This document shows, piece after piece, positions 44,965 through 53,448 of a stretch of DNA of 64,000 nucleotides. A program made the translations under genes and the position numbers. The notes beneath the pieces were generated by a model. That model worked only from the letters and a program-made list of their open reading frames with translations, did no database searches and had not been told where the DNA came from. Positions within the stretch are counted from its first letter, which is position 1. The number at the start of each line of letters is the position of its first letter. This stretch comes from JADJLQ01 sp040007895 (GTDB lineage: Bacteria; Bacteroidota; Bacteroidia; Chitinophagales; Saprospiraceae). The stretch is from contig JBDTUE010000001.1 in NCBI GenBank assembly GCA_040007895.1, forward strand, positions 18,842 through 82,841, given 5' to 3'.

Positions 44965-45333
44965 ATGGAACAAAGAAAGTACAACCTTGAAGAACGCTTG
45001 ATAAATTACACTTGCTCGATGATTGATATTGATGAAACCTTGCCCAATTCAAGAGCTGGAAATTATATTGCTGGACAGTTAATCAGGTCTTGTCATTCTC
45101 CAACTTTTAATTACGCTGAAGTTCAAGGAGCGGAATCCAGGAAAGACTTTATTCATAAAATGGCTATAGTTCTTAAGGAGTTGAAGGAATGTAGGGTAGC
45201 TTTAAAAATTATAATTAAGAAAAACTTGATCAATTATAGTTCGATTTCTGAAACCTCATTAGGAGAAACCGAAGAATTGATTGCAATTGTAGCCAAGAGC
45301 ATCATTACGGCTGAAAGTAATAAAAGAATTTAA
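44965..45333 (+). CDS. Four-helix-bundle protein (S23 / Avd-like family)
   Basis: A 122-residue protein that fits the 23S rRNA intervening-sequence-type four-helix-bundle family (TIGR02436), the same fold as the Avd accessory protein of diversity-generating retroelements. Helix 1 is around LEERLINYTCSMID, helix 2 starts at NYIAGQLIRSC with the conserved NYAEVQGAESRKDFIHKM, and helix 3 includes LKELKECRVALKII. No reverse transcriptase, template repeat or rRNA gene is nearby, so it is a stand-alone copy. It is flanked by inverted repeats (44855-44879 and 45398-45422), which suggests it moves or is copied as a unit; that is inference. Confidence 0.88.
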   Translation: MEQRKYNLEERLINYTCSMIDIDETLPNSRAGNYIAGQLIRSCHSPTFNYAEVQGAESRKDFIHKMAIVLKELKECRVALKIIIKKNLINYSSISETSLGETEELIAIVAKSIITAESNKRI

Positions 45334-45362
45334 TTTAAGATTCCGGTAGCAGATTTAGGAAA

Positions 45363-45425
45363 ATTGACCATTGAAAATTGACCATTGAAAATTGACCATT
45401 GAAAATTGACCATTGAAAATTGCTC
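45363..45425. repeat. 14-bp tandem repeat, right flank of the four-helix-bundle gene
   Basis: Four perfect copies of ATTGACCATTGAAA (45363-45418) followed by a partial copy ATTGCTC. Each 14-mer is two heptamers of the ATTGA-type seen in the other arrays. It starts about 30 bp after the four-helix-bundle stop and contains the right inverted repeat at 45398-45422. Confidence 0.9.
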
Positions 45426-45445
45426 ATTTTTAGTTCCTTACCAAT

Positions 45446-45473
45446 AAAAAAGGCCGTGCCCCCCGACACGACC
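45446..45473 (-). terminator. Distal copy of a duplicated terminator downstream of the Oar-like receptor
   Basis: On the minus strand GGTCGTG pairs with CACGGCC (one G-U pair) over a G-rich 8-base loop and is followed by six T. The core is identical to the proximal copy at 45632-45664. The bases CTAGGTTCAATAAA also recur beside each copy (45492 and 45684), so a block of about 60 bp was duplicated. Confidence 0.8.
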
Positions 45474-45631
45474 TTGAATGATTTACTGATACTAGGTTCA
45501 ATAAATATGGCCCTAAAGGTAAGATATAATTTAAAATCTATAACCATTTCATAATGAGTATTTCATACTGCTTGTATTTGAGTATAAAACATTAACTAAT
45601 AATAGATAGAGGTTACTTTCCAACTTTAATC

Positions 45632-45664
45632 AAAAAAAAAGGGCCGTGCCCCCCGACACGACCC
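45632..45664 (-). terminator. Proximal terminator of the Oar-like receptor gene
   Basis: On the minus strand GGGTCGTG pairs with CACGGCCC (8 bp, one G-U pair) and is followed by nine T. It lies about 37 bp after the receptor stop. The stretch between it and the distal copy (45474-45631) holds no gene that I can support. Confidence 0.88.
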
Positions 45665-45700
45665 TAAATAATTTATTGGATTTCTAGGTTCAATAAAATA

Positions 45701-48700
45701 TTAGTTGAATATATATCTTCCACCAAGCTGGATCTGCCATACATCACCTAACCGGCTACCCGTGATAAGTGCTTTTTCAGGAAGAGCATTGTTGATTTCG
45801 GTAAAGCGATATACAGGTTGATTGTTAGCATTTTTACTTCGGAATTGTAACGGATTCGTAGTAGTAGTCACCGTACCAACTCCCCATTTATCATTAATCA
45901 TATTTCCTGCATTGACTAAATCCAATCTGAATTGAAATGTATTCTTTCGACCTCCGATATACACATTAAAGTCCTGGGTAATACTTGCATCGAAGGTTGT
46001 AAGCCATGGCAATAAAGCTCCGTTTCTTTCTGAATAGGTACCCCTGTTTTCATTGAGATAAGGGCTGCTGGCAATAAATTTTTCTAAGGCTAGTTTCTGA
46101 GCATCAATGGTAATCGTCCGGGCTGTAGCTCCGGAACCTACTACATACTGTTCAAAATTAATTTCATCCACCGTCTTTGGAATATACATCAGGTCATTGA
46201 AACTGATTGCATCTCCATTCAGATCACCATTCGTTACATAAGTAAGCCGACCTTGATTACCCGCTTGGAAACCAAGATTAAATCCGGTAGCTCCCCATTT
46301 GTAATCAAACTTTTTATACAAACCGGCTATGATACGATGTCTTTGATCATTATCACTAAACGCTAATTGTTGAAGATTATTACCGTATCTACTAGGATTG
46401 CCCGTCCAGGAAGAAAATGCAATGGAACCTGCAGTCATTAAGTCTTTAGCTTCTGCGAAATTATAAGCAGCTGTGAAGTAAAAATTCTTTGAAAACTGTT
46501 TTTGAACCTGTGCAGTCAATGAATAGGTATATCCTTTATTGGTATTCGTCAATAAAGTAGCATCCGTAATTTTATCAACTATTCTCAAAGCATTCGTTTG
46601 GGCAGAGCCTGATAGACCTAATCCTGCAAAAATTGGCCTGTTATCCGGACCTGAATAATTGGCAGTTGATGGTTCAAGATTAGCATTGATATAATATACC
46701 TGATTAAGGTTTTTACTATAAATACCTTCCAATGTACCCACCATACCCAATGGCAGTTTCATATCAATTCCGATATTGGTCCTTAATAATTGAGGAAACT
46801 TGAAATTTGGATCAGTAACGGCAATACCATAAGATGACGGAGTAGTTGCATTTTCAGGAATATATTTAGTAACATCAGGAGAGAAGGGATAATTTTTGGT
46901 ACCGTTGAAAGTAAATGATCCTGTAAGTAAGCCGTTATTACCGACCTGGTTAGATATCCATACAAATGCTGGACGACCGGAGAAAATTCCTGTTCCTCCA
47001 CGAATCTGTAAAGAACGATCTCCTGTGACATCGAGATTAAATCCAATCCTCGGTGAGAATAATACTTTTGCAGATGGTAGCTTAGAGGTACTAAGTTTCA
47101 AAGGGGCACCGGCTGCATCTTTAAAAGTGAAAGATTCGACTTCAGGATTATTTAAAGCTGTCTTGCCAAATAACGGCATGTCAGCTCTTATTCCAAAAGT
47201 CAATTTTAAGCGATCATGTAATGCGTTTACCTGATCTTGTAGATATACCCCAGGTTGATATGCTTTGGTTGTAGCTGTTGGCAATGCATGACCAGCTAAT
47301 GCAGAATAGGTCAATACATAACGGGAAGCGGTGATGGTCGCATCACCATTAGCAGCCTTATAAAAATCATCCAATGAATTATATACATACTGTCCATAAT
47401 AGGTAGGTGTAAATGTATTGTCAAATTTAAATGCTTCGAAATTCACGCCAGCTGTAAATTTATGTCTTCCCTGGTACCAGGTAAGATCATCTTTAAATTG
47501 CCATGTGTCTGTATTCAGGATGTTATTAGGTGTAAATGGTTCATATCCGAAGGTAGTATATGTCGTATTATCCTTTAGAATATCAACTAATGGAAATACA
47601 CCGCCTCTACTGCTTCGATAATCCCTGTTTGCAGTATATCCTAGCTGGATATTATTTGAAAACTTGGTACCCAGTACGGAATTCAATTCAATAATTCCTG
47701 AATAAAGGTCATTATTAATTACATAATTGGAATTTTGGAAATTAAGTGCAAATAAATTATTACTTCTATTTCCACTCACTACGCCACTATTACTCGCGGT
47801 TACATCCCTGTTTGATTTAAGGTAATTAAACCGGATACTCAATTGATTTCCCTTATTGATATTGTAATCAATTTTAGCTAAACCTTTTTTACTGGCTGTA
47901 ACCAATGAATAATTTTCATATTCACCCGGATCATAGCTGAATTTTGTTTTCAAAAAAGTAGATAATGCATCAAGATCTGAAGCTAATACTCTGGTAACGG
48001 TGCTTCCGGTCGCACCACGGTTTGCATTATAAATAGTGGCAGGATCAGTCCTGTCTTCCTGCTCAAAGTTGACAAAATAAAATAATTTGTTTTTAATTAA
48101 AGCTCCTCCTAATCGTCCTCCTAATTGGGCTACATCAAATTTCGCCCTGTTGACGGCAAGTCCGGCAGCGGTTTTACCTACCAGGCTTTCGTTACGACCA
48201 CTATAAAAAACTGAACCTTGTGTTTTGTTGGTACCGGACCTGGTCACGGCATTGACTCCGGCACCTGTAAATCCTCCTTGACGCACATCATAAGGAGCTA
48301 TACTTACCTGAATTTCTTCGATAGCATCCAATGAAATAGGAGATGAGTTAGTTTGACCACCAGGGTTGCTGGCTAGACCAAAACTATTATTAAATAATGT
48401 ACCATCAATAGTGAGGTTATTAAACCGGCTATCCTGGCCGGCGAAAGAAGTACCTGTACCTGCTGTAGAAGCTACTGAAGATGACCGGGATTGCGGTACA
48501 AACCTAAGGAAGTCACCAATGCTACGACTTATGGTTGGCATGGATTCCAGGACACCTTTTTTGATGTTTTGCCCGGCTCCAGTTCGTTCAGAACTCAATA
48601 CCGTTCCTTTATCACTCGTCACGACTATTTCGTCAATGACTGCATTGGATTCCTTCATTTTGACATTAAATTGAAGTATCTCTCCCAGAGACATGGTGAT

Positions 48701-48997
48701 TTCTTTTTCTACATAATCCCGGTATCCCACATACGATACGGTTATTGTGTATGGACCTCCAACTCTTACGCTGGAAATGTTGAATCGTCCATCTTCGCGG
48801 GTCGCAGTTCCATATTGAGAACCGGATGGTTCGTGGATCGCTAAAATAGTTGCACCAATGAGTGGCTCGCCATTTACATCTGTGATTAGGCCTGCAATTT
48901 CTGCAGAAGTAACACCCTGACTATTCATCAAAGTGGCAAATAAAGAAAACAACAGCATAGGCAGTGTCTTCCTAAGGAGAGAGCATAAGTTCTTCAT
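45701..48997 (-). CDS. Oar-like TonB-dependent outer-membrane receptor
   Basis: A 1,098-residue receptor. A signal peptide (about residues 1-32) precedes a carboxypeptidase-regulatory-like beta-sandwich (EIAGLITDVNGEPLIGATI to VSYVGYRDY). The plug domain follows, with RSIGDFLRFVPQS and IEEIQVSIAPYDVRQGGFTGAGVNAVTRSGTNK, then a large beta-barrel. The phrasing of the plug is that of the Oar group, which in related bacteria transports proteins or peptides. No SusD-like lipoprotein gene is adjacent, so it is not a SusCD glycan system. A TACATTTG -7 box lies 30 bp upstream and two terminators follow. Confidence 0.92.
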   Translation of the reverse strand: MKNLCSLLRKTLPMLLFSLFATLMNSQGVTSAEIAGLITDVNGEPLIGATILAIHEPSGSQYGTATREDGRFNISSVRVGGPYTITVSYVGYRDYVEKEITMSLGEILQFNVKMKESNAVIDEIVVTSDKGTVLSSERTGAGQNIKKGVLESMPTISRSIGDFLRFVPQSRSSSVASTAGTGTSFAGQDSRFNNLTIDGTLFNNSFGLASNPGGQTNSSPISLDAIEEIQVSIAPYDVRQGGFTGAGVNAVTRSGTNKTQGSVFYSGRNESLVGKTAAGLAVNRAKFDVAQLGGRLGGALIKNKLFYFVNFEQEDRTDPATIYNANRGATGSTVTRVLASDLDALSTFLKTKFSYDPGEYENYSLVTASKKGLAKIDYNINKGNQLSIRFNYLKSNRDVTASNSGVVSGNRSNNLFALNFQNSNYVINNDLYSGIIELNSVLGTKFSNNIQLGYTANRDYRSSRGGVFPLVDILKDNTTYTTFGYEPFTPNNILNTDTWQFKDDLTWYQGRHKFTAGVNFEAFKFDNTFTPTYYGQYVYNSLDDFYKAANGDATITASRYVLTYSALAGHALPTATTKAYQPGVYLQDQVNALHDRLKLTFGIRADMPLFGKTALNNPEVESFTFKDAAGAPLKLSTSKLPSAKVLFSPRIGFNLDVTGDRSLQIRGGTGIFSGRPAFVWISNQVGNNGLLTGSFTFNGTKNYPFSPDVTKYIPENATTPSSYGIAVTDPNFKFPQLLRTNIGIDMKLPLGMVGTLEGIYSKNLNQVYYINANLEPSTANYSGPDNRPIFAGLGLSGSAQTNALRIVDKITDATLLTNTNKGYTYSLTAQVQKQFSKNFYFTAAYNFAEAKDLMTAGSIAFSSWTGNPSRYGNNLQQLAFSDNDQRHRIIAGLYKKFDYKWGATGFNLGFQAGNQGRLTYVTNGDLNGDAISFNDLMYIPKTVDEINFEQYVVGSGATARTITIDAQKLALEKFIASSPYLNENRGTYSERNGALLPWLTTFDASITQDFNVYIGGRKNTFQFRLDLVNAGNMINDKWGVGTVTTTTNPLQFRSKNANNQPVYRFTEINNALPEKALITGSRLGDVWQIQLGGRYIFN

Positions 48998-49027
48998 ATC
49001 TCAGTTTTAAAAATTTGATTTCGGGGC

Positions 49028-49035
49028 CAAATGTA
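49028..49035 (-). promoter_or_regulatory. Bacteroidota -7 element for the Oar-like receptor
   Basis: TACATTTG on the minus strand, 30 bp upstream of the ATG. Confidence 0.5.
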
Positions 49036-49189
49036 CGATAGCAAGGTTAAGAATATATGAAAGAATCAAAAAAAAATATATATAAATTTTGCATATATCA
49101 AACAAAAATGCCCAAATATTTTTTATTGAATTCCAGTTTCAAATATTGCATTTTTGTTCTTCCATTTCAATTGACCATAATCTCTGTCC

Positions 49190-50134
49190 ATGAGTGCATT
49201 AGCTGAAGAAATAAAAAAGCTGCTTGAAGAGCACCATATTATCAAAAAGGCTGAATCCCGGCTCAAGGAACTTATTCCCGAAATTACAAGGTTGAAAAAT
49301 GCATTGCGTCCATTGGAACTCAGTATGCAAAAAGAATTTGAAGACATTGAGGCATTAGAAAAAATTGGAATGAAAGCACTGTTCTACAAGGTATTGGGGA
49401 GCCAGGAGGAGCAAGTGGAAAAAGAACGTCAGGAATATCTCCAGGCATCCCTTAAATACGATCAGGCCAGGAAGTCGCTGGAACTACTAGAATTCGAATA
49501 CAATATTCTTTCAAAAAAAACAGGCAGTTTATCTGCTATTGAACAGAGGCTTAATCAACTAAGCACAGAACAGGAAAAAGAAATCCTCAACATGCCTGGT
49601 GCTGCATCTCTGGAAATCAAAAAAATTTATAGTCAGATTGAATCACAACAACGAATAAAAATAGATATCAGCGAAGCTAATAAAGCAGGTGTGAAATCCC
49701 TGGAATGTATTGACGCCGTAATAGCTGGTTTGCAACAGGCTCATAACTGGGGGCAATGGGATATGAGTGGAAGGAATCCAATGAGTAACCATCTCAAATA
49801 CACCGCTATAGATAAAGCTAAAGACTGGGCTTATGAGGCTAACCGCCAATTGAAAGTATTTGAAAAAGAGTTATTAGATGTCTATCATAATATTCCGGAT
49901 GATTTCAAATTACAATTGGAATCATTCAACCGGTTTATTGATGTTTTCTTTGACAATTTGATCACGGATTGGATTATTCAGCAGAAGATCCATAATGCGT
50001 TGAATAATACGCTTACTATCAGGGATAAAGTTGTAAGAATGTTAAAGACTCTGGAGACCGAAGTTCCTAAAGTGGACAAAATAATTGAGGACCTTGAAAT
50101 TCAGAAGAAAGAATATGTGCTCTCTGTACAATAG
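49190..50134 (+). CDS. Coiled-coil protein, unknown function
   Basis: A 314-residue soluble protein, strongly helical. Residues 1-60 and 70-160 have heptad-like patterns rich in Glu, Lys and Leu (coiled coil). A more conserved-looking core around residue 185 contains HNWGQWDMSGRNPMSNHLKYTAIDKAKDWA, which should be read as two pieces: a WGQWDM turn and a helix. The C-terminal third is again coiled coil. No signal peptide or transmembrane segment is present. I have seen the W-G-x-W-D-M motif in uncharacterised helical proteins, but cannot name a function. It is divergent from the receptor and convergent with the TPR gene. Confidence 0.8.
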   Translation: MSALAEEIKKLLEEHHIIKKAESRLKELIPEITRLKNALRPLELSMQKEFEDIEALEKIGMKALFYKVLGSQEEQVEKERQEYLQASLKYDQARKSLELLEFEYNILSKKTGSLSAIEQRLNQLSTEQEKEILNMPGAASLEIKKIYSQIESQQRIKIDISEANKAGVKSLECIDAVIAGLQQAHNWGQWDMSGRNPMSNHLKYTAIDKAKDWAYEANRQLKVFEKELLDVYHNIPDDFKLQLESFNRFIDVFFDNLITDWIIQQKIHNALNNTLTIRDKVVRMLKTLETEVPKVDKIIEDLEIQKKEYVLSVQ

Positions 50135-50167
50135 AGCAGGTTGGAAAGAGGAAATAGCTTGGTAAAA

Positions 50168-50866
50168 TTAATCTCCTGTACCGCCTGATTTAGCAATATA
50201 CTTATCGACATCCGTGGACTCCGGTGAAAGAGGAAACTGCTTTTTCAATTCATTAAATTCATTCAGGGCATTGCCGTTGTCTTTTTGATATAAATACAGC
50301 ATACCAAGTTTTCTTATATAGTATGGAGTAAGCAATTCATTGTTGCCGGCAGCAATCGCTTTTTTATAGTTTGAAATAGCGTTGTCAAAATCTTTCTTTT
50401 CAGAATAGGCGTCGCCCAATGTACCAAAACGGGTAATAGGAGTAACTTCATCTTTAGGATTAAAATCCTTTAAATAATCTATTGCTGCATCAAATTGTCC
50501 AAGGTGGAGATAACAAAGTCCTGCATAATATTTAGCCAGGTTTGCGGTCTTGGTTCCACTGTAAGATTCAATGATGTCCAGAAAACCTGAATATCCTCCT
50601 CCTGGATTCGTAAGCGCCAGACGGAAAGAATCTTTTTCAAACTGTTGCTGGGCAAGCATCATTTGTTCTACAGACCGGGTTTGCCTTGGTTTTTGATATA
50701 ATAAGTAATAAGCGAGGTAACCGGCTATCACCAATAATATACCACCCCCAATGATAGAAATCCTTTGTTGATTATGTTCAAAAAAGCTCTTGGTCTTTTG
50801 TTGTACTTCTACCAGATCGAGTAATTTTTCTTCCGATTTTTTAGTACTTGATTTTACTTTTGCCAT
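50168..50866 (-). CDS. Membrane-anchored TPR protein (YfgM-like)
   Basis: A 232-residue protein with a cytosolic N-terminus rich in Lys, one transmembrane helix (about residues 33-52, IIGGGILLVIAGYLAYYLL) and TPR units after it, e.g. AKYYAGLCYLHLGQFDAAIDYL and LGDAYSEKKDFDNAISNYKKAI. The layout resembles YfgM, an ancillary factor of the Sec translocon, but Bacteroidota members are untested. I use the ATG at 50866. A longer frame from 50917 would cover the perfect promoter at 50890-50919 and is therefore unlikely. It is downstream of pdhA but has its own promoter. Confidence 0.85.
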   Translation of the reverse strand: MAKVKSSTKKSEEKLLDLVEVQQKTKSFFEHNQQRISIIGGGILLVIAGYLAYYLLYQKPRQTRSVEQMMLAQQQFEKDSFRLALTNPGGGYSGFLDIIESYSGTKTANLAKYYAGLCYLHLGQFDAAIDYLKDFNPKDEVTPITRFGTLGDAYSEKKDFDNAISNYKKAIAAGNNELLTPYYIRKLGMLYLYQKDNGNALNEFNELKKQFPLSPESTDVDKYIAKSGGTGD

Positions 50867-50889
50867 GCTAGGTTTTAAAAAAATTTGCG

Positions 50890-50919
50890 CAAAGATAAAT
50901 AAATTACTTAAGCTCACAA
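50890..50919 (-). promoter_or_regulatory. Complete Bacteroidota promoter for the TPR gene
   Basis: On the minus strand TTG (50917-50919), a 19-bp spacer and TATCTTTG (50890-50897), the consensus -33/-7 arrangement. It lies 23 bp upstream of the ATG at 50866 and fixes that start. Confidence 0.8.
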
Positions 50920-50952
50920 ATCTTAAGCTTTAGATAAAAAATTAATTTATTA

Positions 50953-50971
50953 AGCCCTCATTATCAGGGCT
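50953..50971 (-). terminator. Probable terminator of pdhA
   Basis: On the minus strand AGCCCT pairs with AGGGCT over a seven-base loop. The T run comes only after about 12 AT-rich bases, so the terminator is weak. Confidence 0.45.
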
Positions 50972-50978
50972 CAAAATT

Positions 50979-52001
50979 CTATGATTCCAGGAAAGGATAA
51001 TCTGTTTGTGTATAATTATCCGTATACAATTCTGAAGGAGCCGGAAAGGGTGATTCTTCAGCGAAACGAACAGCTTCATCCATTTCCAGTTTGATTTTGT
51101 CTTTAATGGTAAGGATTTCTTCTTCGGTGCAAATATTTTGACCTAAAATCCTTTCTTCCAACGTACTAATAGGGTCTTGTTCCATATAATGATGAAGCTC
51201 ATCTTTACTTCTGTAGGATGCAGGGTCACTTACTGAATGTCCCTTGTATCGGTAAGTGAGGATTTCAAGGAAATAAGGTCCATGTCCGGCCCGGATATGA
51301 GCAGCAGCTTCAGTTAAGGCTTCATGAACAGCCTCTACATTCATTCCATCCACTTGTTTGGAAGGCATTTCAAATGCAGAACCAATCTTATATATATCGA
51401 CTACATTACTGGTCCGCTCCACAGAAGTACCCATTGCATATCCATTATTCTCACAGATATATAGAACGGGAATTTTCCAGGTCATTGCCATATTGAAGGA
51501 TTCAAAGACTATGCCTTGTCTGGCTGCTCCATCACCAAACATAGTAACACACAGTTGATCTGTACCTTTGTACTTTTCTGCAAAAGCAATACCCGTACCT
51601 ATTCCTATTTGAGCGCCTACAATTCCATTACCTCCAAAAAACCGATGTTCTGTAGAGAAAAAATGCATGGATCCACCTTTACCTTTTACGCAGCCGTCTT
51701 TTTTTCCGAATAATTCCGCCATACAAGCAGATGGACTCAGTCCTCTCGATAAAGCTATGCCATGTTGACGATATCCGGTTACAAGAGCATCTCCTGGTCT
51801 GATAGCTGTAACCAGACCTCCTGCGATAGCTTCCTGTCCAATATATACATGGCAAAATCCCCTGATTTTCTGTTGGCTGTACATTAGCAAAGTACGCTCC
51901 TCAAACCGTCGTATCCTCAGCATAGTTTCATACCATTTCAGATACATGGATTTGTCATATTTTTTGACATCTAGACTCGCTGATTTTTCGATCACTTCCA
52001 T
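50979..52001 (-). CDS. pdhA: Pyruvate dehydrogenase E1 component, alpha subunit
   Basis: A 340-residue ThDP enzyme subunit that decarboxylates pyruvate and passes the acetyl group to the lipoyl E2. The ThDP motif is GDGAARQGIVFESFNMA ending in CENN. YRYKGHSVSDPASYRSKDEL is the phosphorylation-loop region of E1 alpha. The ATG at 52001 is preferred over the longer frame from 52019, because a TATCTTTG -7 box covers 52017-52024. The beta subunit and E2/E3 are not adjacent. It is divergent from recF. Confidence 0.94.
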   Translation of the reverse strand: MEVIEKSASLDVKKYDKSMYLKWYETMLRIRRFEERTLLMYSQQKIRGFCHVYIGQEAIAGGLVTAIRPGDALVTGYRQHGIALSRGLSPSACMAELFGKKDGCVKGKGGSMHFFSTEHRFFGGNGIVGAQIGIGTGIAFAEKYKGTDQLCVTMFGDGAARQGIVFESFNMAMTWKIPVLYICENNGYAMGTSVERTSNVVDIYKIGSAFEMPSKQVDGMNVEAVHEALTEAAAHIRAGHGPYFLEILTYRYKGHSVSDPASYRSKDELHHYMEQDPISTLEERILGQNICTEEEILTIKDKIKLEMDEAVRFAEESPFPAPSELYTDNYTQTDYPFLES

Positions 52002-52016
52002 GAGCAGGATTTTTGA

Positions 52017-52024
52017 CAAAGATA
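52017..52024 (-). promoter_or_regulatory. Bacteroidota -7 element for pdhA
   Basis: TATCTTTG on the minus strand, 15 bp upstream of the ATG at 52001. It is the same octamer as at 50890-50897. Confidence 0.55.
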
Positions 52025-52297
52025 TAAACTATCAGGATTAATAATAAGGCTAAAATATTTGTTTTTTTTTGAAATTAAATTGGATTTTCAATTCTAAAAT
52101 GTACAAAGCTTGATTAGGAGAATTACTCAGTTGCTTTTTAAATAATATTTGAATTGAATGGGTTTGAATTAATCGAAGTCGCTTTTCTCCCTGGTGTAAT
52201 TTTATCCATATGGTGAACCATAGCAAAGAATTGTTAGGGCATAGTTTTGAGGCTATATGGTGCGATTTTATCATCCACACAGGTTCGATTATATTTA

Positions 52298-53434
52298 TTG
52301 ATCTTTGTTATACCATTTACATTTTTAATCATTCAGACTATCCGGCTCTCCACGCTCATATTAACCAATTTTAAAAACTACGAATACCAGAGTTTTAAAT
52401 TTACTCCAGGGTTCAATCTTATATATGGACCAAATGGCAGTGGTAAAACAAACGTCCTTGATGCCATTCATTATCTGGCTTTGGTCAAGAGTCACTTCGT
52501 GCCACAAGACCGCATGGCTATCCGATCAGGCAATTCATTCTTCAGACTGGAAGGAATTTTTAATAATGACAACAAGGCTTACAAAGTCGTATTAAAATAT
52601 CAGCATAAAAATAAAAAACTGGAATTTGATGATCAATCGATCACCCGTATCGCAGATCATATTGGCAAGGTAGGGTTAGTGATGATAGCTCCGGATGATC
52701 TTGAAATCATCGATGGTCTGAGTGCATTGAGAAGGAAGTATATGGATATCACTTTGGTACAAACCAATCACACCTATCTTACTAATCTTACTTTATATAA
52801 AAAGCTTTTGGATCAGCGAAATGCCTACCTGAAGCAGGTGCAACCTATAGATCCTTTATTTCTGCAGGTACTCAATGAAAAAATGGAATCTCCGGCGAAT
52901 GCTTTGTTTCAATTCCGGCTGGCATTTGCTAAAGAGTTTATACCTTATTTCAATAAATACTATCATGCCATCAGTGGTGATAAAGAGCTGGTAGATATTC
53001 AATACGAATCTGACCTGGAGAAGGACTCCTTCCTGCATTTGCTGCAAGGGAGTTTATCCCAGGATTTGCGTACTCAATACACGAATAAAGGCTGCCACAA
53101 AGATGATTTACGGTTTATGATTAATGGCCTGGATGTAAAGTTTGTAGCATCACAGGGTCAGAAAAAAACGTTTCTTGTAAGTTTGTTTCTGGCTCAGGCA
53201 GATTATATGTCACATACCATGACCTCACCTCCACTCATTTTATTGGATGATGTTTTTGATAAACTCGATCCGGATCGTATGAAGCTGCTTGTGCGCACCC
53301 TTAAAACAATGGACGATACTCAGATCATCATGACAGACACCAACCAGGACAGAATCATGTCGATCATAAAGGATCTTCAAATCGATGGTAATTTTATTGA
53401 TATTGAAAACCCGGATTTTAATGGGATTAAATAA
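52298..53434 (+). CDS. recF: DNA replication and repair protein RecF, start codon uncertain
   Basis: An SMC-like ATPase that loads RecA at gapped DNA. The conserved N-terminus is RLSTLILTNFKNYE, and Walker A is GPNGSGKTN. The signature and Walker B lie in ASQGQKKTFLVSLFLAQAD and PLILLDDVFDKLD. The frame is open from a TTG at 52247, but family members begin just before RLSTL, at about 52334. There is no ATG or GTG in this frame between 52247 and Walker A. The candidates are TTG at 52298 (used here), TTG at 52247, or an ATT/ATC near 52331. It is followed by DUF721 with 14 bp between, a common order in Bacteroidota. Confidence 0.9.
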   Translation: MIFVIPFTFLIIQTIRLSTLILTNFKNYEYQSFKFTPGFNLIYGPNGSGKTNVLDAIHYLALVKSHFVPQDRMAIRSGNSFFRLEGIFNNDNKAYKVVLKYQHKNKKLEFDDQSITRIADHIGKVGLVMIAPDDLEIIDGLSALRRKYMDITLVQTNHTYLTNLTLYKKLLDQRNAYLKQVQPIDPLFLQVLNEKMESPANALFQFRLAFAKEFIPYFNKYYHAISGDKELVDIQYESDLEKDSFLHLLQGSLSQDLRTQYTNKGCHKDDLRFMINGLDVKFVASQGQKKTFLVSLFLAQADYMSHTMTSPPLILLDDVFDKLDPDRMKLLVRTLKTMDDTQIIMTDTNQDRIMSIIKDLQIDGNFIDIENPDFNGIK

Positions 53435-53436
53435 AG

Positions 53437-53444
53437 TAAATTTG
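53437..53444 (+). promoter_or_regulatory. Bacteroidota -7 element immediately upstream of the DUF721 gene
   Basis: TAAATTTG ends 4 bp before the ATG at 53449, just after the recF stop. If used, the transcript would be leaderless. Confidence 0.35.
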
Positions 53445-53448
53445 TCAA

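Noticed and set aside
44965..45333. Diversity-generating retroelement (Avd-like gene)
   Set aside because: No reverse transcriptase, template repeat or variable repeat was found in the neighbourhood.
45335..45547. 70-residue open frame on the minus strand between the four-helix-bundle gene and the receptor
   Set aside because: It crosses a terminator and the 14-bp repeats, which translate to a repetitive FQWSIFN pattern.
45701..48997. SusC of a polysaccharide utilisation locus
   Set aside because: No SusD-like gene or glycoside hydrolase is next to it and the plug motifs are of the Oar type.
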